From positions 1 to 57,527 of the forward strand of contig CAVRVD010000018.1 in the NCBI GenBank assembly GCA_963724535.1: a stretch of 57,527 nucleotides of DNA. The letters are read 5' to 3'. Shown here one piece after another: positions 26,396 to 36,534 of the stretch. Source of the stretch: JADJPO01 sp963724535. GTDB taxonomy: Bacteria > Actinomycetota > Actinomycetes > Actinomycetales > Kineosporiaceae. Made by a program: the position numbers and the translations under genes. Numbering within the stretch: the first letter of the stretch is position 1; every line of letters starts with the position of its first letter. The notes under the pieces were generated by a model that did no database searches, was not told the origin of the DNA, and worked only from the letters and a program-made list of their open reading frames with translations.

Positions 26396-27349
26396 ATGAC
26401 GCAATCGGCAACGTCCATGGCACCGGCGCCGGTCGGGACCACAGAACCGCATATTGACCCATACGACCGCAAGTCCCGGCTCGACCAGGTCGCGCTGTCC
26501 GTGGCCATCGTCGTCCCCCTGGCCGCCGTCGCCCTGGCCATCCCGGTCGCGTTCCACTGGGGCCTGGTGAGCTGGCTGGACCTGAGCATCGCCGTCGTCC
26601 TGTACGTGATCACCGGGCTCGGCATCACGGTCGGCTTCCACCGCTACTTCACCCATGGCGCGTTCAAGGCGGTCCGCCCGCTCAAGGTGGGTCTGGCCGT
26701 GGCCGGCACCATGGCCATCGAGGGACCGGTGATCCGCTGGGTCTCCGACCACCGCCGCCATCACGCGTTCAGCGACCGGGAGGGCGACCCCCACTCGCCG
26801 TGGCGGTACGGGGAGAGCATCCCAGCGCTGGCCAAGGGCCTGTTCTTCGCGCACATGGGCTGGCTGTTCGACCTGGAGAAGACCAACCCGCGCCGGTACA
26901 CCCCGGACCTGCTGCGCGACCGGGATATCGTGCGGGTCTCGGGGGCCTTCAAGCCCCTGGCCGCCATCAGCCTGGCACTTCCGCCGCTGCTCGGCGGGCT
27001 GCTCACCTGGTCCTGGCTGGGCGCCGCGACGGCCTTCTTCTGGGGCAGCCTGGTCCGGGTGTCCCTGCTCCACCACGTGACCTGGTCGATCAACTCGATC
27101 TGCCACGCGGCGGGCAAGCAGCCGTTCCGTAGCCGGGACAGGTCCGGCAACGTCTGGTGGCTCGCCGTGCTGTCCTTCGGTGAGTCCTGGCACAACCTGC
27201 ACCACGCCGACCCCACCTGCGCCAGGCACGGGGTGCTGACCGGACAGGTCGACTCCAGCGCCCGGGTGATCTGGCTGTTCGAGAAGCTGGGGTGGGCCTA
27301 CGACGTGCGCTGGCCGCGTCAGGAGCGGCTCGAGGCGAGGCGTGCCTGA
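26396..27349 (+). CDS. Acyl-CoA/acyl-lipid desaturase (delta-9 type)
   Basis: A 317-residue integral membrane di-iron desaturase that introduces a double bond into fatty acyl chains. The three histidine boxes are HRYFTH (about 83-88), HRRHH (about 120-124) and HNLHH (about 265-269). Hydrophobic segments lie around 25-45, 55-75 and 180-225. ATG 26396 is preceded by GGTGAGG and is preferred over an upstream GTG. TetR and MarR genes follow on the same strand and could control membrane-lipid desaturation. Confidence 0.9.
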   Translation: MTQSATSMAPAPVGTTEPHIDPYDRKSRLDQVALSVAIVVPLAAVALAIPVAFHWGLVSWLDLSIAVVLYVITGLGITVGFHRYFTHGAFKAVRPLKVGLAVAGTMAIEGPVIRWVSDHRRHHAFSDREGDPHSPWRYGESIPALAKGLFFAHMGWLFDLEKTNPRRYTPDLLRDRDIVRVSGAFKPLAAISLALPPLLGGLLTWSWLGAATAFFWGSLVRVSLLHHVTWSINSICHAAGKQPFRSRDRSGNVWWLAVLSFGESWHNLHHADPTCARHGVLTGQVDSSARVIWLFEKLGWAYDVRWPRQERLEARRA

Positions 27350-27362
27350 GACTCGGGACGGT

Positions 27363-27391
27363 CGTCCCATGCCCCAGGGCATGATGGGACG
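27363..27391. repeat. Inverted repeat immediately before the tetR start
   Basis: CGTCCCATGCCC (27363-27374) faces GGGCATGATGGGACG (27377-27391) with a three-base bulge. It lies between the desaturase stop and the TetR GTG start. It could be a terminator of the desaturase gene or an autoregulatory operator of the TetR protein. Confidence 0.4.
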
Positions 27392-28084
27392 GTGACGACG
27401 ACGGCGCGAGACAGCGGGGCCCGGGCGGAGCGGGCGCCGTCCGGGCGGTCCCGGATGACCGGCAAGCAGCGCCGGGAGCAGCTTCTGCAGGTCGGCCGCA
27501 AGCTGTTCGCCGAGAAGGGCTTCGAGGGCACGAGTGTCGAAGAGATCGCCGCTACCGCGAAGGTGTCCAAACCCGTTGTCTACGAGCACTTCGGCGGCAA
27601 GGAGGGGCTATACGCGGTGGTCGTGGACCGGGAGATCCAGGCCCTGCTGTCCGCGATCACGGCCTCGCTGTCGACCGATGCCCATCCCCGTGAGTTGTTG
27701 GAGAACGCCGCGCTGGCGCTGCTCGGCTATATCGAGACCTCGACCGACGGCTTCCGGATCCTGGTCCGCGACTCCCCGATCCCCCAGACGACCGGCACCT
27801 TCGCCAGCCTGATCAGCGACGTGGCCAGCCATGTCGAGTACCTGCTCGCCGACGAGTTCTCCCGCCGCAACCTGGACGCGAAGGCCGCCGCGCTCTACGC
27901 GCAGATGCTGGTCGGCATGGTGGCGCTGACCGGCCAGTACTGGCTCGACCACCGCAAGCCGAAGAAGGCCGAGGTCGCCGCGCACCTGGTGAACCTGGCC
28001 TGGAACGGGCTGTCCGGGTTGGAGCGGAGGCCGGCCCTGGGTGAACACCCCCGTCGGGATGTGAGCACGGAGGGCACGCCGTGA
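27392..28084 (+). CDS. TetR/AcrR-family regulator
   Basis: A 230-residue repressor with an unstructured basic leader of about 25 residues. The TetR DNA-binding domain has the helix-turn-helix TSVEEIAATAKVSKPVVYEH (about 50-69). A helical ligand domain follows. The GTG at 27392 is the start closest to the ribosome. The gene lies 42 bp downstream of the desaturase and overlaps the following MarR gene by four bases, so regulation of fatty-acid desaturation is plausible but unproven. Confidence 0.85.
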   Translation: MTTTARDSGARAERAPSGRSRMTGKQRREQLLQVGRKLFAEKGFEGTSVEEIAATAKVSKPVVYEHFGGKEGLYAVVVDREIQALLSAITASLSTDAHPRELLENAALALLGYIETSTDGFRILVRDSPIPQTTGTFASLISDVASHVEYLLADEFSRRNLDAKAAALYAQMLVGMVALTGQYWLDHRKPKKAEVAAHLVNLAWNGLSGLERRPALGEHPRRDVSTEGTP

Positions 28085-28623
28085 GCCTGACCGGCCGGGC
28101 ACCGGCCCGCGCGGGGGACGACGGTGCACGCGGCGACGAGGTCGACCAGATCGTCGCCGCCTGGGCGCGGGAACGGCCCGACCTGGACCTGGCCCCGCTC
28201 CAGGTGCTCTCCCGTCTCACCCGGATCGCTCGGCTGCTGGACCGCTACCGCGACGCCGCCTTCGCCGAGCACGATCTCGACGCCTGGGAGTTCGACGTGC
28301 TCGCCGCACTGCGCCGCTCGGGACCGCCCTACCTGTTGTCCCCCGGCCAGCTCGCGGCCGAGACCCTGGTGGCCAGCGGCACCATGACCAACCGGATCGA
28401 CCGGCTCGCCGCGCGGGCCTTCGTCGTGCGCGGGCCCGACCCGGACGACGGACGCGGCGTCCTGGTCAGCCTCACCGACGCCGGACGCAACACCGTCGAC
28501 GCCGCGCTCGCAGGCCTGCTGGAGCGGGAGCGGCCCCTCCTCTCGGGCCTGGCCGGCGCCGAGCGACAACACCTGGCGGACCTGCTGCGGGTGCTCGCCC
28601 TGCAGCTGGACGACCGCGACTGA
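28081..28623 (+). CDS. MarR-family regulator
   Basis: A 180-residue winged-helix regulator. The DNA-recognition part is SPGQLAAETLVASGTMTNRI (about 100-119), followed by the wing VVRGPDPDDGRGVLVSLTDAG. The GTG start overlaps the tetR stop (GTGA), so the two regulators are co-translated. Two different repressors in tandem behind one desaturase is unusual. Its stop is four bases from the end of the convergent ABC-F gene. Confidence 0.85.
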   Translation: MSLTGRAPARAGDDGARGDEVDQIVAAWARERPDLDLAPLQVLSRLTRIARLLDRYRDAAFAEHDLDAWEFDVLAALRRSGPPYLLSPGQLAAETLVASGTMTNRIDRLAARAFVVRGPDPDDGRGVLVSLTDAGRNTVDAALAGLLERERPLLSGLAGAERQHLADLLRVLALQLDDRD

Positions 28624-28627
28624 CACC

Positions 28628-30430
<1,803 letters not shown>

Positions 30431-30467
30431 CGTCGGCCAGTCTCCACCACCGAACCGAACACGATGC

Positions 30468-30543
30468 GGCCGGGGGCTCACCACAACGCCTGCTGCGGGC
30501 AGGTGTCCTCGTTTCCAGCCAGGGTTCGGGTGAACCCCCGGCC
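30468..30543. repeat. 76-bp palindromic element, copy A
   Basis: The ends are GGCCGGGGGCTCACC (30468-30482) and GGTGAACCCCCGGCC (30529-30543), complementary at 14 of 15 positions, with ACAAC just inside the left end. Length and ends match the copies at 31682 and 41932. The interior differs between copies. It sits upstream of the ABC-F and AbiEi-like genes. Confidence 0.75.
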
Positions 30544-30595
30544 CAAGGGCGGTGCGGACCTCTGGTTGCGCGCTGGCGGCGGCGAGTCCACCCGC

Positions 30596-30642
30596 TTGTG
30601 CCCACAGGTTTTTCCACAGGAAGGGAGGGTCCTGTGGAGAAC
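30596..30642 (+). promoter_or_regulatory. CCACAGG inverted-repeat cluster, likely operator of the AbiEi-like gene
   Basis: TCCACAGGA (30613-30621) and TCCTGTGGA (30630-30638) form perfect 9-bp arms, and a third CCACAGG lies at 30602. AbiEi antitoxins are known to repress their own promoters by binding inverted repeats, so an operator role fits. The motif also resembles DnaA boxes (TTTTCCACA). Confidence 0.45.
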
Positions 30643-30679
30643 GGCGGGCGCCCACCCGGAGGATCGGCATGCTCTGCCC

Positions 30680-31603
30680 GTGTCCCGCGACGATGCGCTC
30701 CACGACCCGCCACCTCACGACCCGGACCCCACCTCGACCGCGGCGCGCAGCAGCGGGGCGGTGGACGTGGTCCGTCGCTGTGGCGGTCGCGCCGACTACC
30801 GCAGCCTGCGCCGTCATGTCAGCGACACGGCCATCAAGCGCGCCGTCGCCGCCGGCGACCTGCTCCGAGTGGCGCGCGGTCTCTACGTGCTGCCCAGGCT
30901 GCCCGACCCGGTGACAGCGGCGGCGGCCTGTCGCGGGGTGGTGTCGCACGAGTCGGCGGCCGCGCTGCTGGGCCTGGACCTGCTCCACCCGCCGCGACAG
31001 GTCCACGTCACGGCGCCACGCGGCGCCCGGCCACCGGCGATGAAGGGGGTGGCGCTGCACCGATGCTCGCTGGAACCCCGCGAAGTCACCGGTCACACGA
31101 CCTCGCTGCTGCGCACCGTGCTGGACAGCTGCCTCAGCCTGCCGTTCCGGGAGGCGCTGGCGGTGGCCGACGGGGCCGCTCGGCGCGACCCGGACCTGCT
31201 GACCGAGCTCGACCTCGCCGCGCACCGTCCTGGCCCCGGCCGCCGGCGGCGGTTCGCCGTCGCGCGTGCAGCATCGCCCCTGGCCGCCAACCCGTTCGAG
31301 TCGGCGCTACGCGGTGAGCTGATCAGTGCCGCACTGGGCACGTTCACCCCCCAGGAACCGATCCTGACCTCGCGGGGGGCGCGCTACGTCGTCGACCTCG
31401 CCGACCGACGCCGCCGCATCGCCATCGAGGCCGACGGTTTCCGCTGGCACGGCGACCCCCGCCGGCTCACTGAGGACTGCCGCCGCTACGACGACCTGGT
31501 GGCGGACGGGTGGCTGGTGCTGCGATTCGCCTTCGATCACGTGGTGTTCGAGCCGGGCTGGCTTGTCGACACCGTTCGCCGGGCCTGTCGGCTACGCCGG
31601 TAG
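30680..31603 (+). CDS. AbiEi-type winged-helix plus DUF559 nuclease-like protein
   Basis: A 307-residue protein from GTG 30680. The N-terminus is the AbiEi-type antitoxin winged helix (VVRRCGGRADYRSLRRHVSD, then VARGLYVLPRLPDPVTAAAA and SHESAAALLGLDLL). The C-terminal 100 residues match the DUF559/Vsr-like fold of the PD-(D/E)XK nuclease superfamily, with YVVDLADRRRRIAIEADGF and YDDLVADGWLVLRFAFDHV. No AbiEii nucleotidyltransferase toxin gene is adjacent, so this is not an ordinary type IV toxin-antitoxin pair. Such stand-alone proteins are common in actinomycetes and their role is not known to me. The gene is bracketed by two copies of the 76-77-bp palindromic element. Confidence 0.7.
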   Translation: MSRDDALHDPPPHDPDPTSTAARSSGAVDVVRRCGGRADYRSLRRHVSDTAIKRAVAAGDLLRVARGLYVLPRLPDPVTAAAACRGVVSHESAAALLGLDLLHPPRQVHVTAPRGARPPAMKGVALHRCSLEPREVTGHTTSLLRTVLDSCLSLPFREALAVADGAARRDPDLLTELDLAAHRPGPGRRRRFAVARAASPLAANPFESALRGELISAALGTFTPQEPILTSRGARYVVDLADRRRRIAIEADGFRWHGDPRRLTEDCRRYDDLVADGWLVLRFAFDHVVFEPGWLVDTVRRACRLRR

Positions 31604-31681
31604 ACCCGATTCACTGGCCGGTGCACGAGCCGCCTGACGGAAGCGGGAGCGGCCTTCGACCCCGCCGCTGCCCCGGGGATC

Positions 31682-31758
31682 GGCCGGGGATTCACCACAA
31701 CCCCCGGCGTGCCGCCATCAGAGCACCTCCTGACCGGGGTTGGGGTGAATCCCCGGCC
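31682..31758. repeat. 77-bp palindromic element, copy B
   Basis: The left end GGCCGGGGATTCACC (31682-31696) and right end GGTGAATCCCCGGCC (31744-31758) are perfectly complementary. Pairing continues inward through CAACCCC/GGGGTTG with one mismatch. It lies in the 222-bp gap between the convergent AbiEi-like and ispE genes. No other feature is seen in that gap. Confidence 0.8.
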
Positions 31759-31825
31759 CCACGGACCGACGTCCCGGCATCGGGACCACCCAGCGGGACT
31801 CGGCGGCGGAACGTGCAGGCGTGGC

Positions 31826-32764
31826 TCAGGGCGCGGGCCGGGTCGCCATCACCCGGGCACCGGGGACCGGCCCCACCGCCCGGTGGACCGCGGTGACCGT
31901 GTCGACGGTCTGGAGCGAGGCCGTGATGTCCAGGGCGTGCTCGTTGTCGCGGGCCAGGAACACCACGGTCGGACCGCTGCCGGAGACCAGCGACCCGAGC
32001 GCCTCGAAGATCTCACCGGCCTCGAGCACCCTGAGCAGGTCCGGCTGCAGCGAGCAGGCGGCGGGCTGCAGGTCGTTGGTCAGGTGGTCACCGAGCGCCG
32101 GCGCGTTGCCGGACCCCAGGGCCTGCATCAGTGCCGGGGTTACCGCTGGGACCGGCAACTCCCGGCCGGCCCGCAACCTGTCGATCTCGGCGAACACGGC
32201 CGGGGTGGACAACCCCGTGGCGTGGACCGCGACCACCCAGATGTACTCGCCGCGGACCAGGGCGGGGGTGAGCTGCTCGCCGCGGCCGGCGCCGACGGCG
32301 GTGCCGCCCAGCAGGGGGAACGGCACGTCGGAGCCCAGGACCGCGGCCAGCTCCTGCAGCCCCTCGCGGCCCAGCCCGGTATGCCACAGGGTGTCGCAGG
32401 CCAGCAGGGCCGCGGCGGCATCGGCCGAGCCGCCGGCCATCCCGCCGGCCACCGGGATCCGCTTGTCGACGTGCACGGCCACGCCCTGGTCGATGCCGCT
32501 GTGCTGGGCGATCAGCCGGACCGCCCGAACGGCGAGGTTGGACTCGTCGACGGGCACGCGGTCGGCCTGTGGACCGCCGACGGTGATCTCGACGGTGCCC
32601 GGCGCCGCGCCGTCCAGGGTGGTCACGGTGACGTCGTCCACGAGTGAGACGGCCTGGAAGACGGTGGCCAGCTCGTGGTAGCCGTCGGCGCGTGGAGCGC
32701 CCACTCGAAGCTCCAGGTTCACCTTCGCCGGGACACGCACGGTCACCGAGCCGGACCTGCTCAT
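31826..32764 (-). CDS. ispE: 4-diphosphocytidyl-2-C-methyl-D-erythritol kinase
   Basis: A 312-residue GHMP kinase of the MEP isoprenoid pathway. The N-terminal VRVPAKVNLELRVG, the ATP loop PVAGGMAGGSADAAAALLA and the C-terminal SGSGPTVVFLA are diagnostic. ATG 32764 begins MSRSGSVTVRVPAKVN. It follows rsmA by 34 bp on the same strand, a linkage common in bacteria. Confidence 0.95.
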   Translation of the reverse strand: MSRSGSVTVRVPAKVNLELRVGAPRADGYHELATVFQAVSLVDDVTVTTLDGAAPGTVEITVGGPQADRVPVDESNLAVRAVRLIAQHSGIDQGVAVHVDKRIPVAGGMAGGSADAAAALLACDTLWHTGLGREGLQELAAVLGSDVPFPLLGGTAVGAGRGEQLTPALVRGEYIWVVAVHATGLSTPAVFAEIDRLRAGRELPVPAVTPALMQALGSGNAPALGDHLTNDLQPAACSLQPDLLRVLEAGEIFEALGSLVSGSGPTVVFLARDNEHALDITASLQTVDTVTAVHRAVGPVPGARVMATRPAP

Positions 32765-32798
32765 ACCAGCGACAGTAGATGAGGCGGCACCGTTCGGC

Positions 32799-33674
32799 TC
32801 AGTCGTTCCGTTCGACCCGCCCGTTCGCCGCGGCAACGGCGACGAACTCGGCCAGGCCCAGCTGCTCGCCGCGGGCACGCGGGTCGACCCCGGCCTCCCG
32901 CAACACGGCTTCGGCGCGCGGCGCGGAACCCGCCCAGCCGGCCAGCGCGGCCCGCAGCGTCTTACGCCGCTGGGCGAACGCGGCGTCCACGACGGCGAAC
33001 ACGCCCGCGCGGTCGGCGCCGTCCGGCACGTCACGGCGGACGAACGAGACCAGGGCCGAGTCGACGTTGGGCACCGGCCAGAACACACTGCGCGGCACGG
33101 TCACCGACCGCCGGACGTCGGCGTACCAGGCGGCCTTGACCGAGGGTGCCCCGTAGGCGCGCTCGCCGGGTGCGGCGGCGAGCCGATCGGCGACCTCGGC
33201 CTGCATCATGACCAGCCCGTGACGCAGGCTCGGCAGCCGCTCCAGAACGCCGAGCAGGACCGGCACGGCAACGTTGTACGGCAGGTTCGCCACCAGCGCC
33301 GTGGGCGGGCCCGCCGCCACCGGCAGGTCGGCGGCGGTGAGCCGGACGGCGTCCGCCTGCACGACATGCAGCCGGGACTCGTCGCCCGGGCGCAGCTCGG
33401 CGACCGTCCGCGGCAGGGCGCGCGCCAGCGCGGGGTCGATCTCCACGGCGACCACCTGGTGGGCGGTGTCGAGCAAGGCGAGGGTTAGCGACCCCAGCCC
33501 CGGCCCGACCTCAAGCACCACGTCGTCGGCCCCGACCTGGGCGATTCGGACGATCCGGCGCACCGTGTTGGCGTCGACGACGAAGTTCTGGCCGAGATGC
33601 TTGGTGGGCCGCACGCCAGCCCTCCCGGCGAGCTCGCGAATCCGCGCGGCGCCCAGCAGCGGTGGCAGCGTCAT
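32799..33674 (-). CDS. rsmA: 16S rRNA dimethyladenosine transferase
   Basis: A 291-residue enzyme (KsgA) that dimethylates two adjacent adenosines in the 3' hairpin of 16S rRNA. It has KHLGQNFVVDANTVRRIV at the N-terminus, the SAM motif VLEVGPGLGSLTLALL and the catalytic NLPYN. The ATG at 33674 overlaps the stop of the upstream aminotransferase gene (ATGA). Confidence 0.95.
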   Translation of the reverse strand: MTLPPLLGAARIRELAGRAGVRPTKHLGQNFVVDANTVRRIVRIAQVGADDVVLEVGPGLGSLTLALLDTAHQVVAVEIDPALARALPRTVAELRPGDESRLHVVQADAVRLTAADLPVAAGPPTALVANLPYNVAVPVLLGVLERLPSLRHGLVMMQAEVADRLAAAPGERAYGAPSVKAAWYADVRRSVTVPRSVFWPVPNVDSALVSFVRRDVPDGADRAGVFAVVDAAFAQRRKTLRAALAGWAGSAPRAEAVLREAGVDPRARGEQLGLAEFVAVAAANGRVERND

Positions 33675-34990
33675 CTGGCGACGTCGGCCAGCGCTCGACC
33701 GAGGATGTCCAGCCCGAGGTCGATCTCGGCGTCGGAGACGGTCAGCGGTGGGGCGATCCGGGCCACCCCGCCCATCGCCGGCAGCTGGACGATGTTCATC
33801 GACAGGCCGAGCTCGAAGCAGCGCCGGGTCAGGGCGGTGCCCAGCTCGGGGGCGGGTTTGCGCGAGGTCCGGTCGGCGACGAACTCCACGCCGAGCATCA
33901 GGCCGCGGCCACGCACATCGCCGATGCACTCGTACCGGTCAGCCAGCTCAGCCAACCCGGCGCGCAACCGAGCCCCGGCGGTCACGGCCCGCGCAGCCAG
34001 CCTGTCACGGGCGACGACCTCGAGGACGACCAGACCCACCGCCGCCGGGAGCGGGTCGTTGACGTGGGTGGTGTAAAAGAGGAACCCGCGTTCGTGCGCC
34101 TGCTGCTCGATCTCCGAAGTGGTCAGCACCGCGGCCAGCGGCAGCCCGGCGCCGAGGGTCTTGGACAGGGTCAGCATGTCGGGCACCACGGCGTCGCGCT
34201 GGTAGGCGAAGTCCTGGCCGGTCCGGCCGATGCCGGTCTGGGCCTCGTCGAGTACCAGCAGCATGCCCCGCTCGTGGCACCGCTGGGCCAACGCGGGCAG
34301 ATAGCCCTCAGGCAGGTCGATGACCCCGCCGGAGGACAGGATCGGCTCGGCAATGAAGGCAGCCAGGCCGCCGGCGCTCTGCCGGTCGATCAGGTCGAAG
34401 CCGTCGTCGAGCTCGGTGCGCCAGTCCAGCGAGCCGCCTGCGTGCCGGAACCGGGGCCGGTAGGCGTTCGGGGCCGGGACGGCCATCGACCCGACGGCAG
34501 CCGGGCCGTAGCCCCGCCGGCCCGCCGAATAGGTGGCCGAGGCCGCGGCACCGGTCATCCCGTGCCAGCTCTGGCTGAACCCGACGATCTCCCAGCCCCC
34601 GGTGACCAGCCGGGCCATCCGCAGCGCGGCTTCGTTCGACTCGGCGCCGGTGGACAGCAGCATGACCCGGTCAAGCGGCGCGGCCATGGCGGCCAGCATC
34701 TCGGCGAGGTCGATGACCGGACGGGAGAGCATGCCGGAGAACAGGTGGTCCAGCCGGCCGGCGTACTCGGCCACGACCGCAGCGATCTCGGGATGGCAGT
34801 GCCCGAGGACGGCGCTCATCTGGCCGCTGGTGAAGTCCAGCACCTGTCGGCCCGCTCGGTCGCGCACGAACGATCCGGACGCCGATTCCGCGACGAACGG
34901 CAGGAACTCACCTCCGGCGCCGGCGTAGCGGATCAGGTGGCGGGCGGCGCGCTCGAGGTCTGCGTCATCGCCGGGGCGGTCGTGGTCCAT
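33671..34990 (-). CDS. Class III aminotransferase (2,2-dialkylglycine decarboxylase-like)
   Basis: A 439-residue PLP enzyme. The cofactor Asp lies in LLVLDEAQTGIGRTG and the Schiff-base Lys in LSKTLGAGLPLAAVL. The cofactor phosphate region is STGAESNEAALRMARL. The text GHCHPEIAAVVAEYAGRLDH and FLFYTTHVNDPLPAAVGL resembles 2,2-dialkylglycine decarboxylases and 4-aminobutyrate-type transaminases. The exact substrate is not decidable here. ATG 34990 is the start. The stop overlaps the rsmA start by four bases, so a metabolic enzyme has been placed inside the usual rpfB-rsmA-ispE block. Confidence 0.85.
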   Translation of the reverse strand: MDHDRPGDDADLERAARHLIRYAGAGGEFLPFVAESASGSFVRDRAGRQVLDFTSGQMSAVLGHCHPEIAAVVAEYAGRLDHLFSGMLSRPVIDLAEMLAAMAAPLDRVMLLSTGAESNEAALRMARLVTGGWEIVGFSQSWHGMTGAAASATYSAGRRGYGPAAVGSMAVPAPNAYRPRFRHAGGSLDWRTELDDGFDLIDRQSAGGLAAFIAEPILSSGGVIDLPEGYLPALAQRCHERGMLLVLDEAQTGIGRTGQDFAYQRDAVVPDMLTLSKTLGAGLPLAAVLTTSEIEQQAHERGFLFYTTHVNDPLPAAVGLVVLEVVARDRLAARAVTAGARLRAGLAELADRYECIGDVRGRGLMLGVEFVADRTSRKPAPELGTALTRRCFELGLSMNIVQLPAMGGVARIAPPLTVSDAEIDLGLDILGRALADVAR

Positions 34991-35084
34991 ACCGACATTG
35001 TCCCTGCGGCGTCCTGCACCCTGAACGGCGCAGGCCCCGGGGGCGGGCGGGCCGCACCTGGCCGACACGGGGCAGCACCACCCG

Positions 35085-35209
35085 CGCACGCTGATCTTCA
35101 CGGGCACGCCCGCACCCGCCAGTGAAGGTCACCGTGCACTGATTCGGTCGCCCTGGTGACCACCCGCACGCACGCTGATCTCCACACCGGGCGTGAAGAT
35201 CAGCGTGCG
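35085..35209. terminator. Strong hairpin and repeated 17-mer downstream of rpfB
   Basis: CGCACGCTGATCTCCAC (35169-35185) pairs with GTGAAGATCAGCGTGCG (35193-35209) at 16 of 17 positions around a seven-base loop. This is a good terminator for rpfB, whose stop is 58 bases away. A third copy of the 17-mer lies at 35085-35101, matching the right arm exactly in inverted sense. Three copies in 125 bases suggest an intergenic repeat family and not just a simple terminator. Confidence 0.6.
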
Positions 35210-35267
35210 GGCATCGGGCTGCGCGTCGCCGTCCCGACCGCGGGCACTGTCAGCTGAACGGGCACTG

Positions 35268-36419
35268 TCAGCTGAACAGGTACTTCCCGCAGCTGGGCCA
35301 CTGACCGGCACCAGCCTTGTTGTAGAGGATCTTGGCCCGCCTGGTCTGCTCGGCCGATGAGGCGTTGGCGGGGTTGCCGCTGCCGCCGACCGAGCGCCAG
35401 GTACTCAGGCTGAACTGGTAGAGCCCGTAGTATCCGGCCGAGTTGACCGCCCTGGGGTTGCCGCCGGACTCGCATTTGGCCAACCCCGCCCAGTTCAGCC
35501 CGTCCGCGGCACCGCCCGACGAGGACCCTGACGAGGAGCCGGTGTCGGTGGCCGGACGCGGCTTGGTGCCGACGGCGACCACCGCGTCGACGGGTTGCTT
35601 GGTGACGGTCGCCGACAGCAGCTTCTTGTCGGAGGTCTTCCCGTTGACGTAGCTGACCTGGTAAGTGGCCTGCCGCGCACCCGGTACGCCGGCGGTGATG
35701 GTCTTGCGGGTGCCGACGGTCAGGTCGGAGTCCTTGCGCTCGGTGGTGTCGAACGACACCTTCTCCGTGCGGGTGACCTGCTCGGTCCGCACCCGGGTGA
35801 CTGTGACCTTCATCCCGTCAGTCACCGCCCGGCGCACGCCGACGTTCAACGTGTCGGCGGCGGCCAGGTCGACGTCCTGCTCGTCGAGCAGGTCCTCCAC
35901 GGTGGCGGCGGCGCTGGTCACGGTCCGGGTCTTGCCGCCGACGCTGAGGGTGAGCTGCTTCGGGGTGCTGACGGTGACCGAGGTCGCCTCTCGTGGCAGC
36001 TCGGCCCCCAGGGGCAGCGACAGCGAGGCCCCGGTGACGTCGACGCCGAGATCGGCCAACGCCTCGCCGACCGTGAGCTGGGTGGTGGAGTAGGTAGTGG
36101 TCTCCCCGTCCACGATCACCATCAGGTCCCGGGCGTGGCGCACCTCGACCGTCTGACCGTCCTGCAGCGTGGCGTCGACGTCGGGGCTGACGATGTCGTA
36201 GGCGGACAGCGAGATCGACTGGGCGGCGAGCATGTCGCCGACGGTCGAGGCCCGCGAGTCCACCTGGCGTACCTGGCCGTCCACCGACAGGTCGAGGGTG
36301 GCGCCACTGCCGGTGTAGAAGGCGGTGCCGCCGACGACGGCGGTGAGCGCGACGGCCGGCGCGAGGACCTTGCCGATCCGGGCGACGGGGCCGGTACGCA
36401 TGCGGTGCATGCCGGTCAT
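35268..36419 (-). CDS. rpfB: Resuscitation-promoting factor (RpfB type)
   Basis: A 383-residue secreted muralytic enzyme that wakes dormant cells. The N-terminal membrane/signal segment is VLAPAVALTAVVGGTAFYTG. DUF348 repeats follow (about 40-200, such as STVGDMLAAQSISLSAYDIV and LTVGEALADLGVDVTGASL), then a G5 domain (about 210-285), a Ser/Gly linker, and the lysozyme-like catalytic domain with LAKCESGGNPRAVNSAGYYG, whose Glu is the expected catalytic acid. ATG 36419 has a TGGAG site; an upstream GTG at 36449 is possible. Lies between tatD and the aminotransferase. Confidence 0.95.
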   Translation of the reverse strand: MTGMHRMRTGPVARIGKVLAPAVALTAVVGGTAFYTGSGATLDLSVDGQVRQVDSRASTVGDMLAAQSISLSAYDIVSPDVDATLQDGQTVEVRHARDLMVIVDGETTTYSTTQLTVGEALADLGVDVTGASLSLPLGAELPREATSVTVSTPKQLTLSVGGKTRTVTSAAATVEDLLDEQDVDLAAADTLNVGVRRAVTDGMKVTVTRVRTEQVTRTEKVSFDTTERKDSDLTVGTRKTITAGVPGARQATYQVSYVNGKTSDKKLLSATVTKQPVDAVVAVGTKPRPATDTGSSSGSSSGGAADGLNWAGLAKCESGGNPRAVNSAGYYGLYQFSLSTWRSVGGSGNPANASSAEQTRRAKILYNKAGAGQWPSCGKYLFS

Positions 36420-36534
36420 GGAGCTCCAGACCTGGTCGGGCCCGGGCACGGCGTCCCGGGACGGCGGCCAGGGCGGGACGTCCGTGCCCCACGGCTGCTG
36501 GCGCTGCTGTGCGCCGAGCCGGCTGCGCGCTGTC

